Shown in pieces: positions 1-9,158 of a stretch of DNA of 64,000 nt. Numbering within the stretch: position 1 is the stretch's first letter; each line of letters opens with the position of its first letter. Made by a program: the position numbers and the translations under genes. Source of the DNA: Bifidobacterium sp. WK041_4_12 (GTDB lineage Bacteria > Actinomycetota > Actinomycetes > Actinomycetales > Bifidobacteriaceae). The stretch spans positions 1,054,001 through 1,118,000 of the forward strand of contig NZ_CP129674.1 of assembly GCF_041080795.1 (NCBI RefSeq). The letters are read 5' to 3'. The notes under the pieces are model-generated. The model was not told where the DNA came from and searched no databases. It saw only the letters and a list, made by a program, of their open reading frames with translations.

Positions 1-300
1 GTTTTCGAAACTGCGGCAGATGCCGGTGCCGAGGACGTGTCCGATAACGGCGACAGCTTCACCGTCGTCACCGATCCAAGCGATATGGTCACTGTCCGCA
101 AGGCATTGCAGGCGGCCAACATCGACTATGATTCCGCAGATCTGGTCTTGAATCCCAAGACGGAAATCGATCTGGACGAGGACGCTGCTCGCAAGGCCGT
201 CAGAATGACAGATGCTCTGGATGATCTTGACGACGTGCAGAACGTATATAGCAACTGGACCGCTTCGGACGAGGTTCTCGCGGCACTGGATGAGGAGTAG
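1..300 (+). CDS. yebC: YebC/PmpR family protein, C-terminal part
   Basis: The window opens inside this gene; 99 codons are visible before the TAG. The visible residues (VTDPSDMVTVRKALQAANI, then an acidic stretch ending LAALDEE) match the third domain of the YebC/TACO1 family, which includes transcriptional regulators and proteins that help ribosomes through proline-rich stretches. The N-terminal half, with the family signature, lies outside the window. It sits 6 bp upstream of ruvC, the usual yebC-ruvC-ruvA-ruvB order of many bacteria, so co-transcription with ruvC is likely. Confidence 0.85.
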   Translation, partial: VFETAADAGAEDVSDNGDSFTVVTDPSDMVTVRKALQAANIDYDSADLVLNPKTEIDLDEDAARKAVRMTDALDDLDDVQNVYSNWTASDEVLAALDEE

Positions 301-306
301 TCAGCA

Positions 307-888
307 GTGATTATCTTCGGCGTTGACCCTGGGCTGACACGCTGCGGGGTCGGCGTCATCGAAGCCGGCAAAGGACGCCGGCTTTCTTTTATTCATGTCG
401 ATGTGATTCGTTCTGATCCGCACACTTCGCAGGATTTGCGATTGTTGACCATCTTCAATGGGCTTACAGCCAAGCTGGATCGATTCAAACCCGATGCGGT
501 TTCCATTGAACGCGTGTTTGCCCAATCCAATAGAAATACCGTTCTGGGAACCGCTCAGGCCGCAGGCTTGGCGATGCTTGCAGCAGCCCAGAGAGGCGTT
601 CCGGTGGCGTTACACACCCCTACCGAGGCAAAGCTTGCAATCTCGGGCAATGGGAAAGCCGATAAGCCCCAGGTCGAACGCATGGTTGCTGCGGTTCTGG
701 GACTCAACGCTCTGCCGACGCCCGCAGATGCTGCAGATGCACTGTCGATAGCCATCTGCCATGCCCTGCGTCCGCAAGGTGCTTTGCAAGGTGGAGAGCG
801 CGAGCAGCATCTGACCACAGCGCAACGGGAGTGGGCAATCGCGACGCAGCGGGCAGCGAAACGTGGAGGAGTCCGCGGCGGCATGTAG
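307..888 (+). CDS. ruvC: Holliday junction endodeoxyribonuclease RuvC
   Basis: RuvC is the dimeric nuclease that cuts Holliday junctions after RuvAB branch migration. The 193-residue product opens with IIFGVDPGLTRCG, carrying the first catalytic aspartate. A second acidic residue is in VSIERVF, and the C-terminal acidic pair lies in DAADALSIAICHA. The length is slightly above the usual 160-190 because of a basic tail (RAAKRGGVRGGM). The start is a GTG 6 bp after yebC. The gene is followed by a LexA-type box, so ruvC is on the constitutive side while ruvAB downstream can be SOS-induced separately. Confidence 0.95.
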   Translation: MIIFGVDPGLTRCGVGVIEAGKGRRLSFIHVDVIRSDPHTSQDLRLLTIFNGLTAKLDRFKPDAVSIERVFAQSNRNTVLGTAQAAGLAMLAAAQRGVPVALHTPTEAKLAISGNGKADKPQVERMVAAVLGLNALPTPADAADALSIAICHALRPQGALQGGEREQHLTTAQREWAIATQRAAKRGGVRGGM

Positions 889-892
889 TCTT

Positions 893-908
893 TCGAACAG
901 ATGTTCGA
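893..908. promoter_or_regulatory. LexA/SOS box upstream of ruvA
   Basis: TCGAACAGATGTTCGA fits the actinobacterial and Bacillus SOS consensus CGAACRNRYGTTCG at every defined position. It starts 5 bp after the ruvC stop and lies 109 bp upstream of the ruvA ATG, in the only sizeable gap of the yebC-ruvC-ruvA-ruvB run. This is where a damage-inducible promoter for ruvAB would be expected. LexA binding is inferred from the match; lexA is not in this window. Confidence 0.75.
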
Positions 909-930
909 TTTTCTTGCGTCTGTGTGGATA

Positions 931-982
931 GGTACTGAGATAGATACTGAGACAGATATCGAGCTAGTTAGATACCGAGCAA
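931..982. repeat. 12-bp imperfect tandem repeat, ruvC-ruvA gap
   Basis: Four units of the form GATACTGAGACA occur at 931-942, 943-954, 955-966 and 971-982, the last after a 4-bp insertion. The array lies between the LexA box and the ruvA start and would form part of the ruvA leader or promoter. Unit-to-unit identity is about 8-10 of 12 bases. Confidence 0.6.
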
Positions 983-1016
983 TCCAGTCAACTCTTTGCG
1001 GGAAGGAACTGACCTT

Positions 1017-1628
1017 ATGATTGGCATGTTACGAGGTAATGTGTTGGCCGTCGAGTCAGATTCGATGCTGTTGGATGTCAACGGCATAGGCTTTGACATC
1101 CGCATGCCCAAGTCCGATCTATCGACATTGCGCGCAAACCAATCCTGCAGCGTGCATACCGTCATGAACGTCTCACAGGATGCCGTGACCTTGTTCGGTT
1201 TTTCGGCATCGGGGTCCAAGGAACTGTTCTTGCAGCTTCAGAAGGCAAGCGGCATTGGCCCCAAGGTGGCCCTCTCCATTCTGTCCACGCTCAATCCCAA
1301 ACAATTGATCAAGGCCATAGCCGATGGCGATTCAGCCGCACTGGCGCGCGCCCCGGGACTGGGCAAGAAGGGCGCGCAGAAGATAATCCTCGAACTATCC
1401 GGCAAGGTGGAACTGCCCAGTGCAACGTCTTCGGAGCAGGCCGAGCATCGAGACGCGGGATCTGAACAGGTGGTGCAGGGGCTCATATCACTCGGATGGC
1501 AGGAGAAAGAGGCTCGTCAGGCTGTGCGCAATGTCTGTGAGCGCGAGCATATCGAAGAACCCATCGGAGAGCAGGACATATCGAATATCTTGAGAATGGC
1601 ATTGACCTCCCTCGATAAAGGACGCTGA
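1017..1628 (+). CDS. ruvA: Holliday junction branch migration protein RuvA
   Basis: RuvA forms the tetramer that holds the four-way junction and loads RuvB. I chose the ATG giving MIGMLRGNVLAVESDSMLLD, the family's conserved start (203 aa), with GGAAGGA about 10 bp upstream; an in-frame TTG 21 bp earlier is possible but unlikely. The N-terminal OB fold is followed by helix-hairpin-helix motifs (KASGIGPKVALSIL and RAPGLGKKGAQKIILEL) and a C-terminal domain that contacts RuvB (residues ~155-203). The stop lies 1 bp before the ruvB ATG, so the two are translationally linked. Confidence 0.95.
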   Translation: MIGMLRGNVLAVESDSMLLDVNGIGFDIRMPKSDLSTLRANQSCSVHTVMNVSQDAVTLFGFSASGSKELFLQLQKASGIGPKVALSILSTLNPKQLIKAIADGDSAALARAPGLGKKGAQKIILELSGKVELPSATSSEQAEHRDAGSEQVVQGLISLGWQEKEARQAVRNVCEREHIEEPIGEQDISNILRMALTSLDKGR

Positions 1629-1629
1629 C

Positions 1630-2739
1630 ATGACCAGGAAAACATCGAACACACCAGCGGGCACTCCAGCAAGCGTTCCAGCGAGTACAGAGGACACTCG
1701 AGCGAATGTCGGAGCGCGCGAGGATTCACTCAAGGTTGTTTCAGCGACACCCTTGGATGACGAGAACCTCAGTGACGAGGAATTACGCCCTTCCACCCTG
1801 GATGGCTTCATTGGACAGCCCAGACTCAAGGCGCAGCTCGGTCTCTTCCTCAATGCCGCCAGAAAACGTGATGTGGCACCGGACCACATACTGCTTGCAG
1901 GACCTCCAGGACTCGGCAAAACCACGCTGGCAATGATCGTGGCCAAGGAGCTTGAGGTTCCCATCCGCATCACTTCGGGACCGGCAATCCAGCATGCCGG
2001 CGATCTAGCTTCGATTCTGAGCTCGCTTGAAGCGGGCGAGGTCCTGTTCATCGATGAAATTCATCGCATGCCCCGTGCCGCGGAGGAACTGCTCTACATT
2101 GCCATGGAAGATTTTCGCGTGGACGTCATGGTGGGCAAGGGGCCTGGAGCATCCTCGATTCCCTTGACACTCCCACGCTTCACGGTTATCGGAGCCACAA
2201 CGCGAGAAGGCATGTTGCCATCACCGTTGCGCGCACGTTTCGGATTCACCGCACATCTGGATTTCTACCCGCACGAGGAATTGGAAAAACTGGTGGATCG
2301 TTCCGCAGGCGTGCTCCGCATCAGCCTCGGTGATGGGGCGGCCGAAGAGCTCTCTCTGCGCTCGCGCGGAACACCTCGCATTGCGAACCGTCTGTTGCGA
2401 AGAGTCAGGGATTGGGCGATTGTCCATGATCTTGACACTGCGGGTGCTGACGACGTCAAGGCAGCCCTTGCCCTGTATCAGATTGATTCCGAGGGTTTGG
2501 ACAGGCTTGATATCGCGGTCTTGAAGGCGATTGTCACCAATTTCAATGGTGGACCGGTTGGGCTCAACAATCTGGCTGCCATGGTTGGTGAAGAATCTGA
2601 AACGGTAGAGACCGTATGCGAGCCATATTTGGTTCGTGAAGGCTTTATGATGCGAACGCCAAAGGGCCGTGTCGCAACGGATAAGGCATGGCGGCATCTG
2701 GGTCTTCAACCGGACAGCAATGTCAGAGAGTTATTCTAA
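1630..2739 (+). CDS. ruvB: Holliday junction DNA helicase RuvB
   Basis: RuvB is the AAA+ motor of branch migration. The 369-residue protein has a Ser/Thr/Ala-rich N-terminal extension of about 50 residues, then the family core starting near LRPSTLDGFIGQPRLKAQLG. Walker A is GPPGLGKTTLA, Walker B is LFIDEIHRM, sensor 1 is IGATTREGMLPSPLRARFG, and the C-terminal winged helix is present (VGLNNLAAMVGEESETVE). It starts 1 bp after the ruvA stop. The first 50 residues resemble those of other bifidobacterial RuvB proteins in being low complexity, and an internal start cannot be excluded. Confidence 0.95.
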   Translation: MTRKTSNTPAGTPASVPASTEDTRANVGAREDSLKVVSATPLDDENLSDEELRPSTLDGFIGQPRLKAQLGLFLNAARKRDVAPDHILLAGPPGLGKTTLAMIVAKELEVPIRITSGPAIQHAGDLASILSSLEAGEVLFIDEIHRMPRAAEELLYIAMEDFRVDVMVGKGPGASSIPLTLPRFTVIGATTREGMLPSPLRARFGFTAHLDFYPHEELEKLVDRSAGVLRISLGDGAAEELSLRSRGTPRIANRLLRRVRDWAIVHDLDTAGADDVKAALALYQIDSEGLDRLDIAVLKAIVTNFNGGPVGLNNLAAMVGEESETVETVCEPYLVREGFMMRTPKGRVATDKAWRHLGLQPDSNVRELF

Positions 2740-2810
2740 TATCATTAATTTGGATGTATTGGATGCCCTGACTTCCAAGCTCACATACAGCACACTTAAG
2801 GAGTGGCACA

Positions 2811-3278
2811 ATGCAGTATCTTTTCCTCATTATCCTCGTAGTCGCGATGGCAGCAATGATGTGGTGGCAGTCGCGCAAGGCCAAGCAGCAGCAGGGCAAG
2901 GCTAAGGACTTTCGTGAATCCTTGCAGCCAGGCAAGGAAGTCTCGACCTATTCAGGTCTGCTCGGCACCATCGTTTCCGTCGATCTTGAAAAGGAACAGG
3001 TAGTTATCGATTCCGAGGGTTCGCAGTCAAAGTGGCGCATTCAGGCCATAACTGAGCCACCAGTCGTACCTGCATACGTCCACGACGATGAAGTGGACGA
3101 GAACGGCAATCCTCTCCCTCAGGTTGAGGATGGAACCGTTGCGCAGCCTGCAGATGGGACGATTGATACCACTGCCGTCGACGATGCTCAGATTCCCGTC
3201 GAGGCACAGGCCGATGCCAGCATTCCCGATGCAGCGGCAGACGCACAGTCCACAGAACCAACGTCCAAGAATAACTGA
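2811..3278 (+). CDS. yajC: Preprotein translocase subunit YajC
   Basis: YajC is the small single-span accessory subunit of the SecDF-YajC complex at the Sec translocon. The product has one N-terminal membrane helix (YLFLIILVVAMAAMMWW), the basic cytoplasmic stop RKAKQQQGKAKDFRESL, and the YajC core GKEVSTYSGLLGTIVSVD. An acidic Ala/Asp-rich tail of about 65 residues makes it longer (155 aa) than the usual ~100. GGAG lies upstream of the ATG. secD and secF do not follow here; apt comes next after 33 bp. Confidence 0.88.
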   Translation: MQYLFLIILVVAMAAMMWWQSRKAKQQQGKAKDFRESLQPGKEVSTYSGLLGTIVSVDLEKEQVVIDSEGSQSKWRIQAITEPPVVPAYVHDDEVDENGNPLPQVEDGTVAQPADGTIDTTAVDDAQIPVEAQADASIPDAAADAQSTEPTSKNN

Positions 3279-3311
3279 ATATTTACGCGGTTAACCGCGA
3301 GGAAGTAGTTT

Positions 3312-3893
3312 ATGTCTAACACGGACATCACCATAGGTGAGCTCAATACGGTTGGTGAGGCGAACGCGCAGTACGTGGTTTCTCTCATTCGCTCGATTCC
3401 GGATTTTCCGAAGCAGGGTATTCTTTTCCGAGATTTCATGCCGGTACTCTCAGACCCACGAGCGAACCATCTGCTCAATGAAGCGCTGATCAAGGCGCTA
3501 CCCGTGCAACCGGACGAGTTCGATACCATTGCGGGATTGGAGGCACGAGGATTTCTTATCGGACCTGCAATGGCTGAGCTTACAGGAAAAGGCTTTGTTG
3601 CCGTTCGCAAGGCTGGGAAGCTGCCTCCTGACACCCTTGCAGAGGATTATTCCCTTGAATACGGTTCTGCGAGCATCGAAATCGAGCGCGATGCCATCCA
3701 CAAGGGGGAACGCATCCTGCTCGTTGACGACTTGATTGCAACGGGAGGGTCTGCATGTGCTGCACGCCGTCTGATCGAACAGGCTGGCGGCATCGTCGTT
3801 GGGTGTAGCTTTGTTATGGAGTTGAATGGCCTTCACGGACGTGAGGCGCTGGGATTGGACGCCGTCAGTTCACTGATGACGATGCCTGCATAA
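3312..3893 (+). CDS. apt: Adenine phosphoribosyltransferase
   Basis: Apt salvages adenine: adenine plus PRPP gives AMP and pyrophosphate. The 193-residue product carries the APRT start (SIPDFPKQGILFRDFMPVL), the GLEARGFLIGPAMA segment, and the PRPP-binding motif ILLVDDLIATGGSACAA. A ~15-residue N-terminal extension precedes the core. It lies between yajC and sucC, with GAGGAAG before the ATG. The order yajC-apt-sucCD is compatible with one transcript running from the ruv genes. Confidence 0.93.
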   Translation: MSNTDITIGELNTVGEANAQYVVSLIRSIPDFPKQGILFRDFMPVLSDPRANHLLNEALIKALPVQPDEFDTIAGLEARGFLIGPAMAELTGKGFVAVRKAGKLPPDTLAEDYSLEYGSASIEIERDAIHKGERILLVDDLIATGGSACAARRLIEQAGGIVVGCSFVMELNGLHGREALGLDAVSSLMTMPA

Positions 3894-3915
3894 CTTCACC
3901 GGAGGATTGGTTTTC

Positions 3916-5133
3916 ATGGACTTATACGAATATCAGGCGCGAGAGTTGCTCCAAGAAGAGGGGATTGCGGTCCCCAAAGCCATATTCGCTCAGAACTCTC
4001 ATGAGGTTGCTCGTGCTGCACAAGAAATTGGCTTCCCTTGCATGATCAAAGGTCAAGTCAAGATCGGTCATCGTGGTCAGGCTGGCGGCATCAAGATGGC
4101 AGAGGATCTTGACAGCGCAATCCTTACCTCTGAGCAGATTCTTCCCATGAGCATCCATGGGCATAAGTGCAGTGGTGTCTTGGTTGCAGAGGCAAAGAAC
4201 ATCCTTCACGAATACTATGTCTCCATATCGCTCGACAGAGACTCACGCGATTTCGACGTGCTGGCAACCGCACACGGTGGCACGGAGGTCGAGGACATTG
4301 CGAAAAACCACCCCGAAGCGGTTAAGCGTCTGCATATCAGTGCCCTTGAGGACTTTGACATCACGGCGGCAACGGACATGGCGAAAGCCATCGGCTTCTA
4401 TCATGCCGATGTTGATCAAGCTGCTGAGATTCTGTTGAAGATGTGGCGAACCTTCACCAAGAACGATGCAACGCTTGTGGAGATCAACCCACTTGCCAAG
4501 ATCGGCGATCCAGACGACGAATCCTCGAAGTCCTTGAGCGCCCTGGATGCAAAAATCTCGTTGGATGACAATGCGGCTTTTAGACACGATGGCTGGAAGC
4601 GTTTTGCCGATCCGATTCTCGTTGACCCATTTGAACAGCAGGCGCAGGAGCACGGCCTGCATTATGTACATCTCAATGGTCAGGTTGGCGTCATAGGCAA
4701 CGGAGCGGGATTGGTCATGAGTTCGCTCGATGCCGTGTCAGGAGCGGGCGAACAGCAGAACAGCGATGTGAAGCCTGCAAACTTCCTTGATATAGGCGGT
4801 GGTGCTTCGGCGGAGGTTATGAGCAAGAGCCTTTCCATCGTGCTTTCAGACCCACAGGTCGTTTCGGTTCTCGTCAACGTCTATGGCGGCATCACATCCT
4901 GCAAGCAGGTTGCCGAGGGCATCATTCTCGCATTGAACGAGATTGTTTCACCCAAGCCCGTGGTCGTTCGGTTCGATGGCAACGAGGCGGCAGAAGGATT
5001 GCAGATACTCTCTCTATCCGGCAATCCACGAATTCATGTGGCCAAGACGATGGAGGAGGCTGCATCCACGGCAGCCAGACTGGCGGCTCAGCAGTCGACA
5101 ACGGTATCTCTTGCTGGAAGGGAAGGTCTGTGA
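3916..5133 (+). CDS. sucC: Succinyl-CoA ligase (ADP-forming) beta subunit
   Basis: The beta subunit binds the nucleotide and joins with SucD to interconvert succinyl-CoA and succinate plus ATP. MDLYEYQARELLQEEGIAVP is the ATP-grasp start typical of SucC. The ATG is preferred over a TTG 9 bp upstream because GGAGG at 3901-3905 is spaced correctly only for the ATG. The C-terminal domain has LDIGGGASAEVMSKSLSIVLSD and FVNVYGGI-like LVNVYGGITSC. At 405 aa it is slightly longer than typical (~390). Bifidobacteria lack a full citric acid cycle, so the role here is probably biosynthetic. Confidence 0.93.
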   Translation: MDLYEYQARELLQEEGIAVPKAIFAQNSHEVARAAQEIGFPCMIKGQVKIGHRGQAGGIKMAEDLDSAILTSEQILPMSIHGHKCSGVLVAEAKNILHEYYVSISLDRDSRDFDVLATAHGGTEVEDIAKNHPEAVKRLHISALEDFDITAATDMAKAIGFYHADVDQAAEILLKMWRTFTKNDATLVEINPLAKIGDPDDESSKSLSALDAKISLDDNAAFRHDGWKRFADPILVDPFEQQAQEHGLHYVHLNGQVGVIGNGAGLVMSSLDAVSGAGEQQNSDVKPANFLDIGGGASAEVMSKSLSIVLSDPQVVSVLVNVYGGITSCKQVAEGIILALNEIVSPKPVVVRFDGNEAAEGLQILSLSGNPRIHVAKTMEEAASTAARLAAQQSTTVSLAGREGL

Positions 5134-6062
5134 TGTCACTCTTCGTTGAACATGGTGCTCCCGTCATAGTGCAAGGCATGACAGGTCATCAGGGCATGAC
5201 CCATACCGAAAGAATGCTGAAGGCGGGGACGCATATTGTCGGGGGAGTCAATCCTCGCAAGGCTGGAATGAGTGTCAGCTTCCGTCTGAATGCTGAATCC
5301 AGCGTCGATGTTCCTGTCTACGCCGATTGCGCCGCGGCCAAAAACGCAACCGGAGCGAGCGCAAGCGTTATCTTCGTTCCACCTAGATTTGCCAAAAGTG
5401 CGATGCTTGAGGCCATAGATGCTGGAATCTCACTGATTGTAGTCATCACCGAAGGTGTTCCAGTCTTCGATACCGCATACTGCGTAGCCAAGGCAGCCGA
5501 AAAAGGAGCTCGCATCATCGGTCCCAACTGCCCCGGTCTGATGACGCTGCCCGATCCTGACGAGGCACAGTCGAAGGGCGCCAATCTGGGTATCATTCCA
5601 GACGGCATCGTTGGGCCTGGACCGTTGGGGCTGATCTCCAAGTCGGGAACGTTGACATACCAGCTTATGGGCGAGCTTTCCGACATTGGCTTTACCGCGT
5701 GCATCGGTATCGGCGGCGATCCCATCGTTGGCACGACCCTGCTCGAAGCTCTGCAGACTTTCAACGACGATGCACGTACCAAGGCTTGCGTACTGATTGG
5801 AGAGATCGGCGGCGATGCTGAGCAGCAGGCTGCGCTGTGGGCTCATGAGCATATGAGCAAACCCATCGTTGCATACATTGCCGGTTTCACCGCCCCGGAA
5901 GGCAAACAGATGGGGCATGCCGGTGCAATTGTCTCCGGTCACAAGGGAACAGCTCAGGCCAAGAAGGAAACACTCGAAAGCGTAGGCATTCGCGTCGGCC
6001 ATACCCCTGGCGAAACGGCGAATATCATGCGTCAGGTACTGAAGACGCAGAAGCTCATATGA
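5133..6062 (+). CDS. sucD: Succinyl-CoA ligase alpha subunit
   Basis: SucD binds CoA and carries the phosphorylated histidine of succinyl-CoA synthetase. The product (309 aa) has the CoA-binding Rossmann domain (VIVQGMTGHQGMTHTERML, IVGGVNPRKAG), GPNCPGLMT, and the active-site region MGHAGAIVSGHKGTAQAKK with the catalytic His in GHAGAI. The ATG overlaps the last base of the sucC stop (TGATG), so translation is coupled; a GTG one codon earlier is an alternative. It overlaps the downstream membrane-protein gene by 4 bp. Confidence 0.93.
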   Translation: MSLFVEHGAPVIVQGMTGHQGMTHTERMLKAGTHIVGGVNPRKAGMSVSFRLNAESSVDVPVYADCAAAKNATGASASVIFVPPRFAKSAMLEAIDAGISLIVVITEGVPVFDTAYCVAKAAEKGARIIGPNCPGLMTLPDPDEAQSKGANLGIIPDGIVGPGPLGLISKSGTLTYQLMGELSDIGFTACIGIGGDPIVGTTLLEALQTFNDDARTKACVLIGEIGGDAEQQAALWAHEHMSKPIVAYIAGFTAPEGKQMGHAGAIVSGHKGTAQAKKETLESVGIRVGHTPGETANIMRQVLKTQKLI

Positions 6063-7495
6063 CGAAACGAATACACATATGGGCGCGGGGAATAGGCGTT
6101 GCTGTAGCAGCAATGGCCATATTCGCCGTAACCATGGTGTCATTTATTTCTCTGACCCTGCTTGTCATCTCGATGGAAGAGGGCGGAGCCAATCTTTCGG
6201 ATAGCACCGTGTCGCTTACCGGCGCAGTGGTATTACTCTCCCAAGGCATAGGGTTCAACTCGGGCAGCTTTACGCTTGGGGTAGTACCGCTGCTGCTGAC
6301 ACTGTTGCTGATCGCTCTGATACGGCAGCTGGCACAGCGCTTTGGTACATCCCTGCCGGGATACTGCGCTGGATTGCTGACATGGATAGTGTTGAATCTG
6401 CTGTTGGTTCAGAACACTGCCGTGAACTTGAGCGGCTCGACGATATCGCATGTTATACGTACAGCATTGGTCTTTTCCCTTGGCTATCTGCTTGCAGACA
6501 TTTCGAATTGGAAAGAGATACAAGCTCTTCTCTCGTTCTATCGCGAGCATGTTCCAAGCCAGATTCGTCTGATCATTCGTATCGGTGTCATCACCTGGTT
6601 GGCGGTAACCGCGCTCTTCATAGCCATAGCGCTAGGTACCTGCATCTACTGGATGGTGGTGAATCACCAGGTGATGGCGCGCCTTTTCGCGCTGCTCAAT
6701 ATGGGCATGGGATCGCGCATACTGACGAGCATCGCGTCACTGATGTGGATTCCCAATCTGTGCATGTGGGCTCTTGCGTGGGTGAGCGGATCGAATTTTC
6801 AGATCGGAGATGCTGGATACTTCAGCATGTGGCTGGGAAAGTCGACTGATCTACCACCAATTCCAGCATTCGGTCTGCTTCCCGATCAGGTCAGCAATGA
6901 TGTGATTCGCACGATGCTGCTTACGCTTCCGATGACCTTGGGCTTTGTCGCTGCGCTCGTCGTGATTGTTCATCCACGAAGCTGCGACGCATGGACACTG
7001 ATCACCGGCAAATGCGATGACATCACTTGGAAACAGGCGATTATCAGACTGAGCTATCCGATAGGTGCCCTGTGCATCACCGCTACGCTCATGGTCTTGA
7101 GCTTTCTGAGCCTTTTTGGCGTGACCAATGGGCCCTTGGGCAAGGATCGTCTGGCGCACGTTGGAGTGAATACGCTCGAAGCGACTCGCAGCGTCGCTCA
7201 ACCTACCTTTTTGGGATTCACAGTGGCGTGGATTCTCGTCGTCGTCATCATTTCGTTCAAATTTGGCATACATATCGTGCTGATGAGCATTCAACGTCGT
7301 GCCGAAGCATCGAAAGAGATTGATGTCGAAAGTCTGCATGACACTAATAACGTGTCAGCATCCATCGGGGACCATTCCAGAGTTATCAGCAGCAAGGATT
7401 ATGGCAGCAGTGAAACGTCCACGACGGTTCTTGTACATGCAGAGAATTTGGGTAGCAGCAAGAAGGAAGCTGATACCAACGCCAAGGAGGATTAA
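6059..7495 (+). CDS. DUF6350-like multi-pass membrane protein
   Basis: A 478-residue integral membrane protein with about nine to ten predicted helices (for example VAVAAMAIFAVTMVSFISL, FTLGVVPLLLTLLLIAL, LVSFMLF-like LALSLGYLLADI segments) and a polar 80-residue cytoplasmic tail rich in Ser and Asn. The general pattern, with the loop FQIGDAGYFSMWLGKSTDLPPIPAFGLLP, fits the actinobacterial DUF6350 family, usually encoded just before purH. It overlaps sucD by 4 bp (ATGA) and ends 2 bp before purH, so it is firmly inside the operon. Molecular function is unknown. Confidence 0.75.
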   Translation: MTKRIHIWARGIGVAVAAMAIFAVTMVSFISLTLLVISMEEGGANLSDSTVSLTGAVVLLSQGIGFNSGSFTLGVVPLLLTLLLIALIRQLAQRFGTSLPGYCAGLLTWIVLNLLLVQNTAVNLSGSTISHVIRTALVFSLGYLLADISNWKEIQALLSFYREHVPSQIRLIIRIGVITWLAVTALFIAIALGTCIYWMVVNHQVMARLFALLNMGMGSRILTSIASLMWIPNLCMWALAWVSGSNFQIGDAGYFSMWLGKSTDLPPIPAFGLLPDQVSNDVIRTMLLTLPMTLGFVAALVVIVHPRSCDAWTLITGKCDDITWKQAIIRLSYPIGALCITATLMVLSFLSLFGVTNGPLGKDRLAHVGVNTLEATRSVAQPTFLGFTVAWILVVVIISFKFGIHIVLMSIQRRAEASKEIDVESLHDTNNVSASIGDHSRVISSKDYGSSETSTTVLVHAENLGSSKKEADTNAKED

Positions 7496-7497
7496 TA

Positions 7498-9114
7498 ATG
7501 CCAGACAGTTATCGTCCAATTCACCGAGCTTTGGTCTCAGTCTTCCACAAGGAAGGCATCGAAGTTCTTGCACAGGCCTTCAAGGAAGCCGAAACAGAGG
7601 TGGTCTCCACCGGTTCAACGGCCAAGAAGCTTGCTGAACTTGGTGTCAACGTCACCCCCGTCGAACAGGTCACAGGATTCCCTGAAAGCCTTGACGGTCG
7701 TGTGAAAACACTCGATCCACATATTCACTCAGGCATTCTTGCCGACATGACCAACCCTGAACACCGCAGTCAGCTGGCACAGCTCGGCATCAAACCATTC
7801 GATATGGTTGTGGTCAACCTGTACCCATTCGCCGACACGGTGCGATCCGGTGCGGACGAAGCCCATGATATCGAGAAGATCGATATCGGCGGGCCATCCA
7901 TGATTCGTGGTGCAGCCAAGAACCACGGCTCCGTCGCCGTCATCACCGACCCTGAGGATTACGCTCTTGCTGCGGACCGCGTGCAGCATGGCAAGGGCTT
8001 CAGTCTTGAGGAACGCGAATGGCTTGCTGCAAAGGCCTTCGCGCAGACAGCTTCCTACGACGCGACCATAGCCGAATGGACATCATCGCGCTGGACAAAG
8101 CCAGAGACGCTGAAATCCGATGCTGGCGAAGGCCATGCAATCGCGGAATTTGCCCCGACCATCTCTCGTACCTGGGATTTGGCGCATACCCTGAGATATG
8201 GGGAGAACCCGCATCAGCAAGCCGCATTGTATGTTGACCCTCTCGATCAGATTGGCTTTGCACACGCCGAACAGCTTGGCGGCAAGCCCATGAGCTACAA
8301 CAACTATGTCGATGCTGATTCTGCATGGCGCAGCGTATGGGACTTTGCCCCAGCAATCGCCGTTGCCGTCGTCAAGCATTCCAACCCCTGCGGTCTCGCA
8401 ATCGGCGCAACGGTTGCAGAGGCACACCGCAAAGCCCACGCCTGCGATCCCATGAGCGCCTACGGTGGCGTCATCGCTGCGAATGCCCGCGTATCGCTGG
8501 AGATGGCACAGCAGATCAAACCGATTTTCACAGAAGTCATCGTTGCGCCTGCATACGACGAAGAAGCGTTGGCACTGTTGCAGACCAAGAAGAATCTTCG
8601 TATTCTCAAGGTCGCCAACCCGCCGAAGGTCCAACACCAGCTCCGTCAAATCGACGGGGGATTGCTGGTTCAAAGCAAGGATATGAGCGATGCCCCTGGT
8701 GATAGCGCAGACTCGTGGCAGCTTGTCGCCGGAAAAGCGGCAGACGATGCCACGATGCGTGATCTAGAATTTGCTTGGCGCGCCATTCGTTCAGTCAAGT
8801 CCAACGCCATTCTGATCGCCAGCGATCAGGCCACGGTCGGCATTGGCATGGGACAGGTCAATCGTGTGGATTCGAGCCAATTGGCCGTGACACGAGCCAA
8901 CACGCTTGCTGATGGAGCCAACCGCACAAAGAATGCGGTTGCGGCATCCGACGCCTACTTCCCATTCCCCGATGGCTTCGAAATTCTGGCCGATGCCGGT
9001 GTCAAGGCTGTCGTTCAGCCAGGTGGATCCATACGAGACGCACTTGTGTTCGAATCTGCCAAGAAGGCAGGAGTCACGATGTATGTGACAGGAACTCGTC
9101 ATTTCTTCCACTGA
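7498..9114 (+). CDS. purH: Bifunctional AICAR transformylase/IMP cyclohydrolase PurH
   Basis: PurH does the last two steps of IMP synthesis: formyl transfer from 10-formyl-THF to AICAR, then ring closure. The N-terminal MGS-like cyclohydrolase domain (residues ~10-150) has VSTGSTAKKLAELGV and GRVKTLDPHIHSGIL. The AICARFT domain contains LRYGENPHQQAALY, VKHSNPCGLAIG, SVKSNAILIASD and the C-terminal PGGSIRD. Length (538 aa) is as expected. AAGGAGG sits 8 bp before the ATG. The catalytic KH dyad is visible in VKHSNPCG. Confidence 0.96.
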   Translation: MPDSYRPIHRALVSVFHKEGIEVLAQAFKEAETEVVSTGSTAKKLAELGVNVTPVEQVTGFPESLDGRVKTLDPHIHSGILADMTNPEHRSQLAQLGIKPFDMVVVNLYPFADTVRSGADEAHDIEKIDIGGPSMIRGAAKNHGSVAVITDPEDYALAADRVQHGKGFSLEEREWLAAKAFAQTASYDATIAEWTSSRWTKPETLKSDAGEGHAIAEFAPTISRTWDLAHTLRYGENPHQQAALYVDPLDQIGFAHAEQLGGKPMSYNNYVDADSAWRSVWDFAPAIAVAVVKHSNPCGLAIGATVAEAHRKAHACDPMSAYGGVIAANARVSLEMAQQIKPIFTEVIVAPAYDEEALALLQTKKNLRILKVANPPKVQHQLRQIDGGLLVQSKDMSDAPGDSADSWQLVAGKAADDATMRDLEFAWRAIRSVKSNAILIASDQATVGIGMGQVNRVDSSQLAVTRANTLADGANRTKNAVAASDAYFPFPDGFEILADAGVKAVVQPGGSIRDALVFESAKKAGVTMYVTGTRHFFH

Positions 9115-9158
9115 CCATCAATGAGGGACCAACCTTCAATATGAGGAAACGAGAGATT

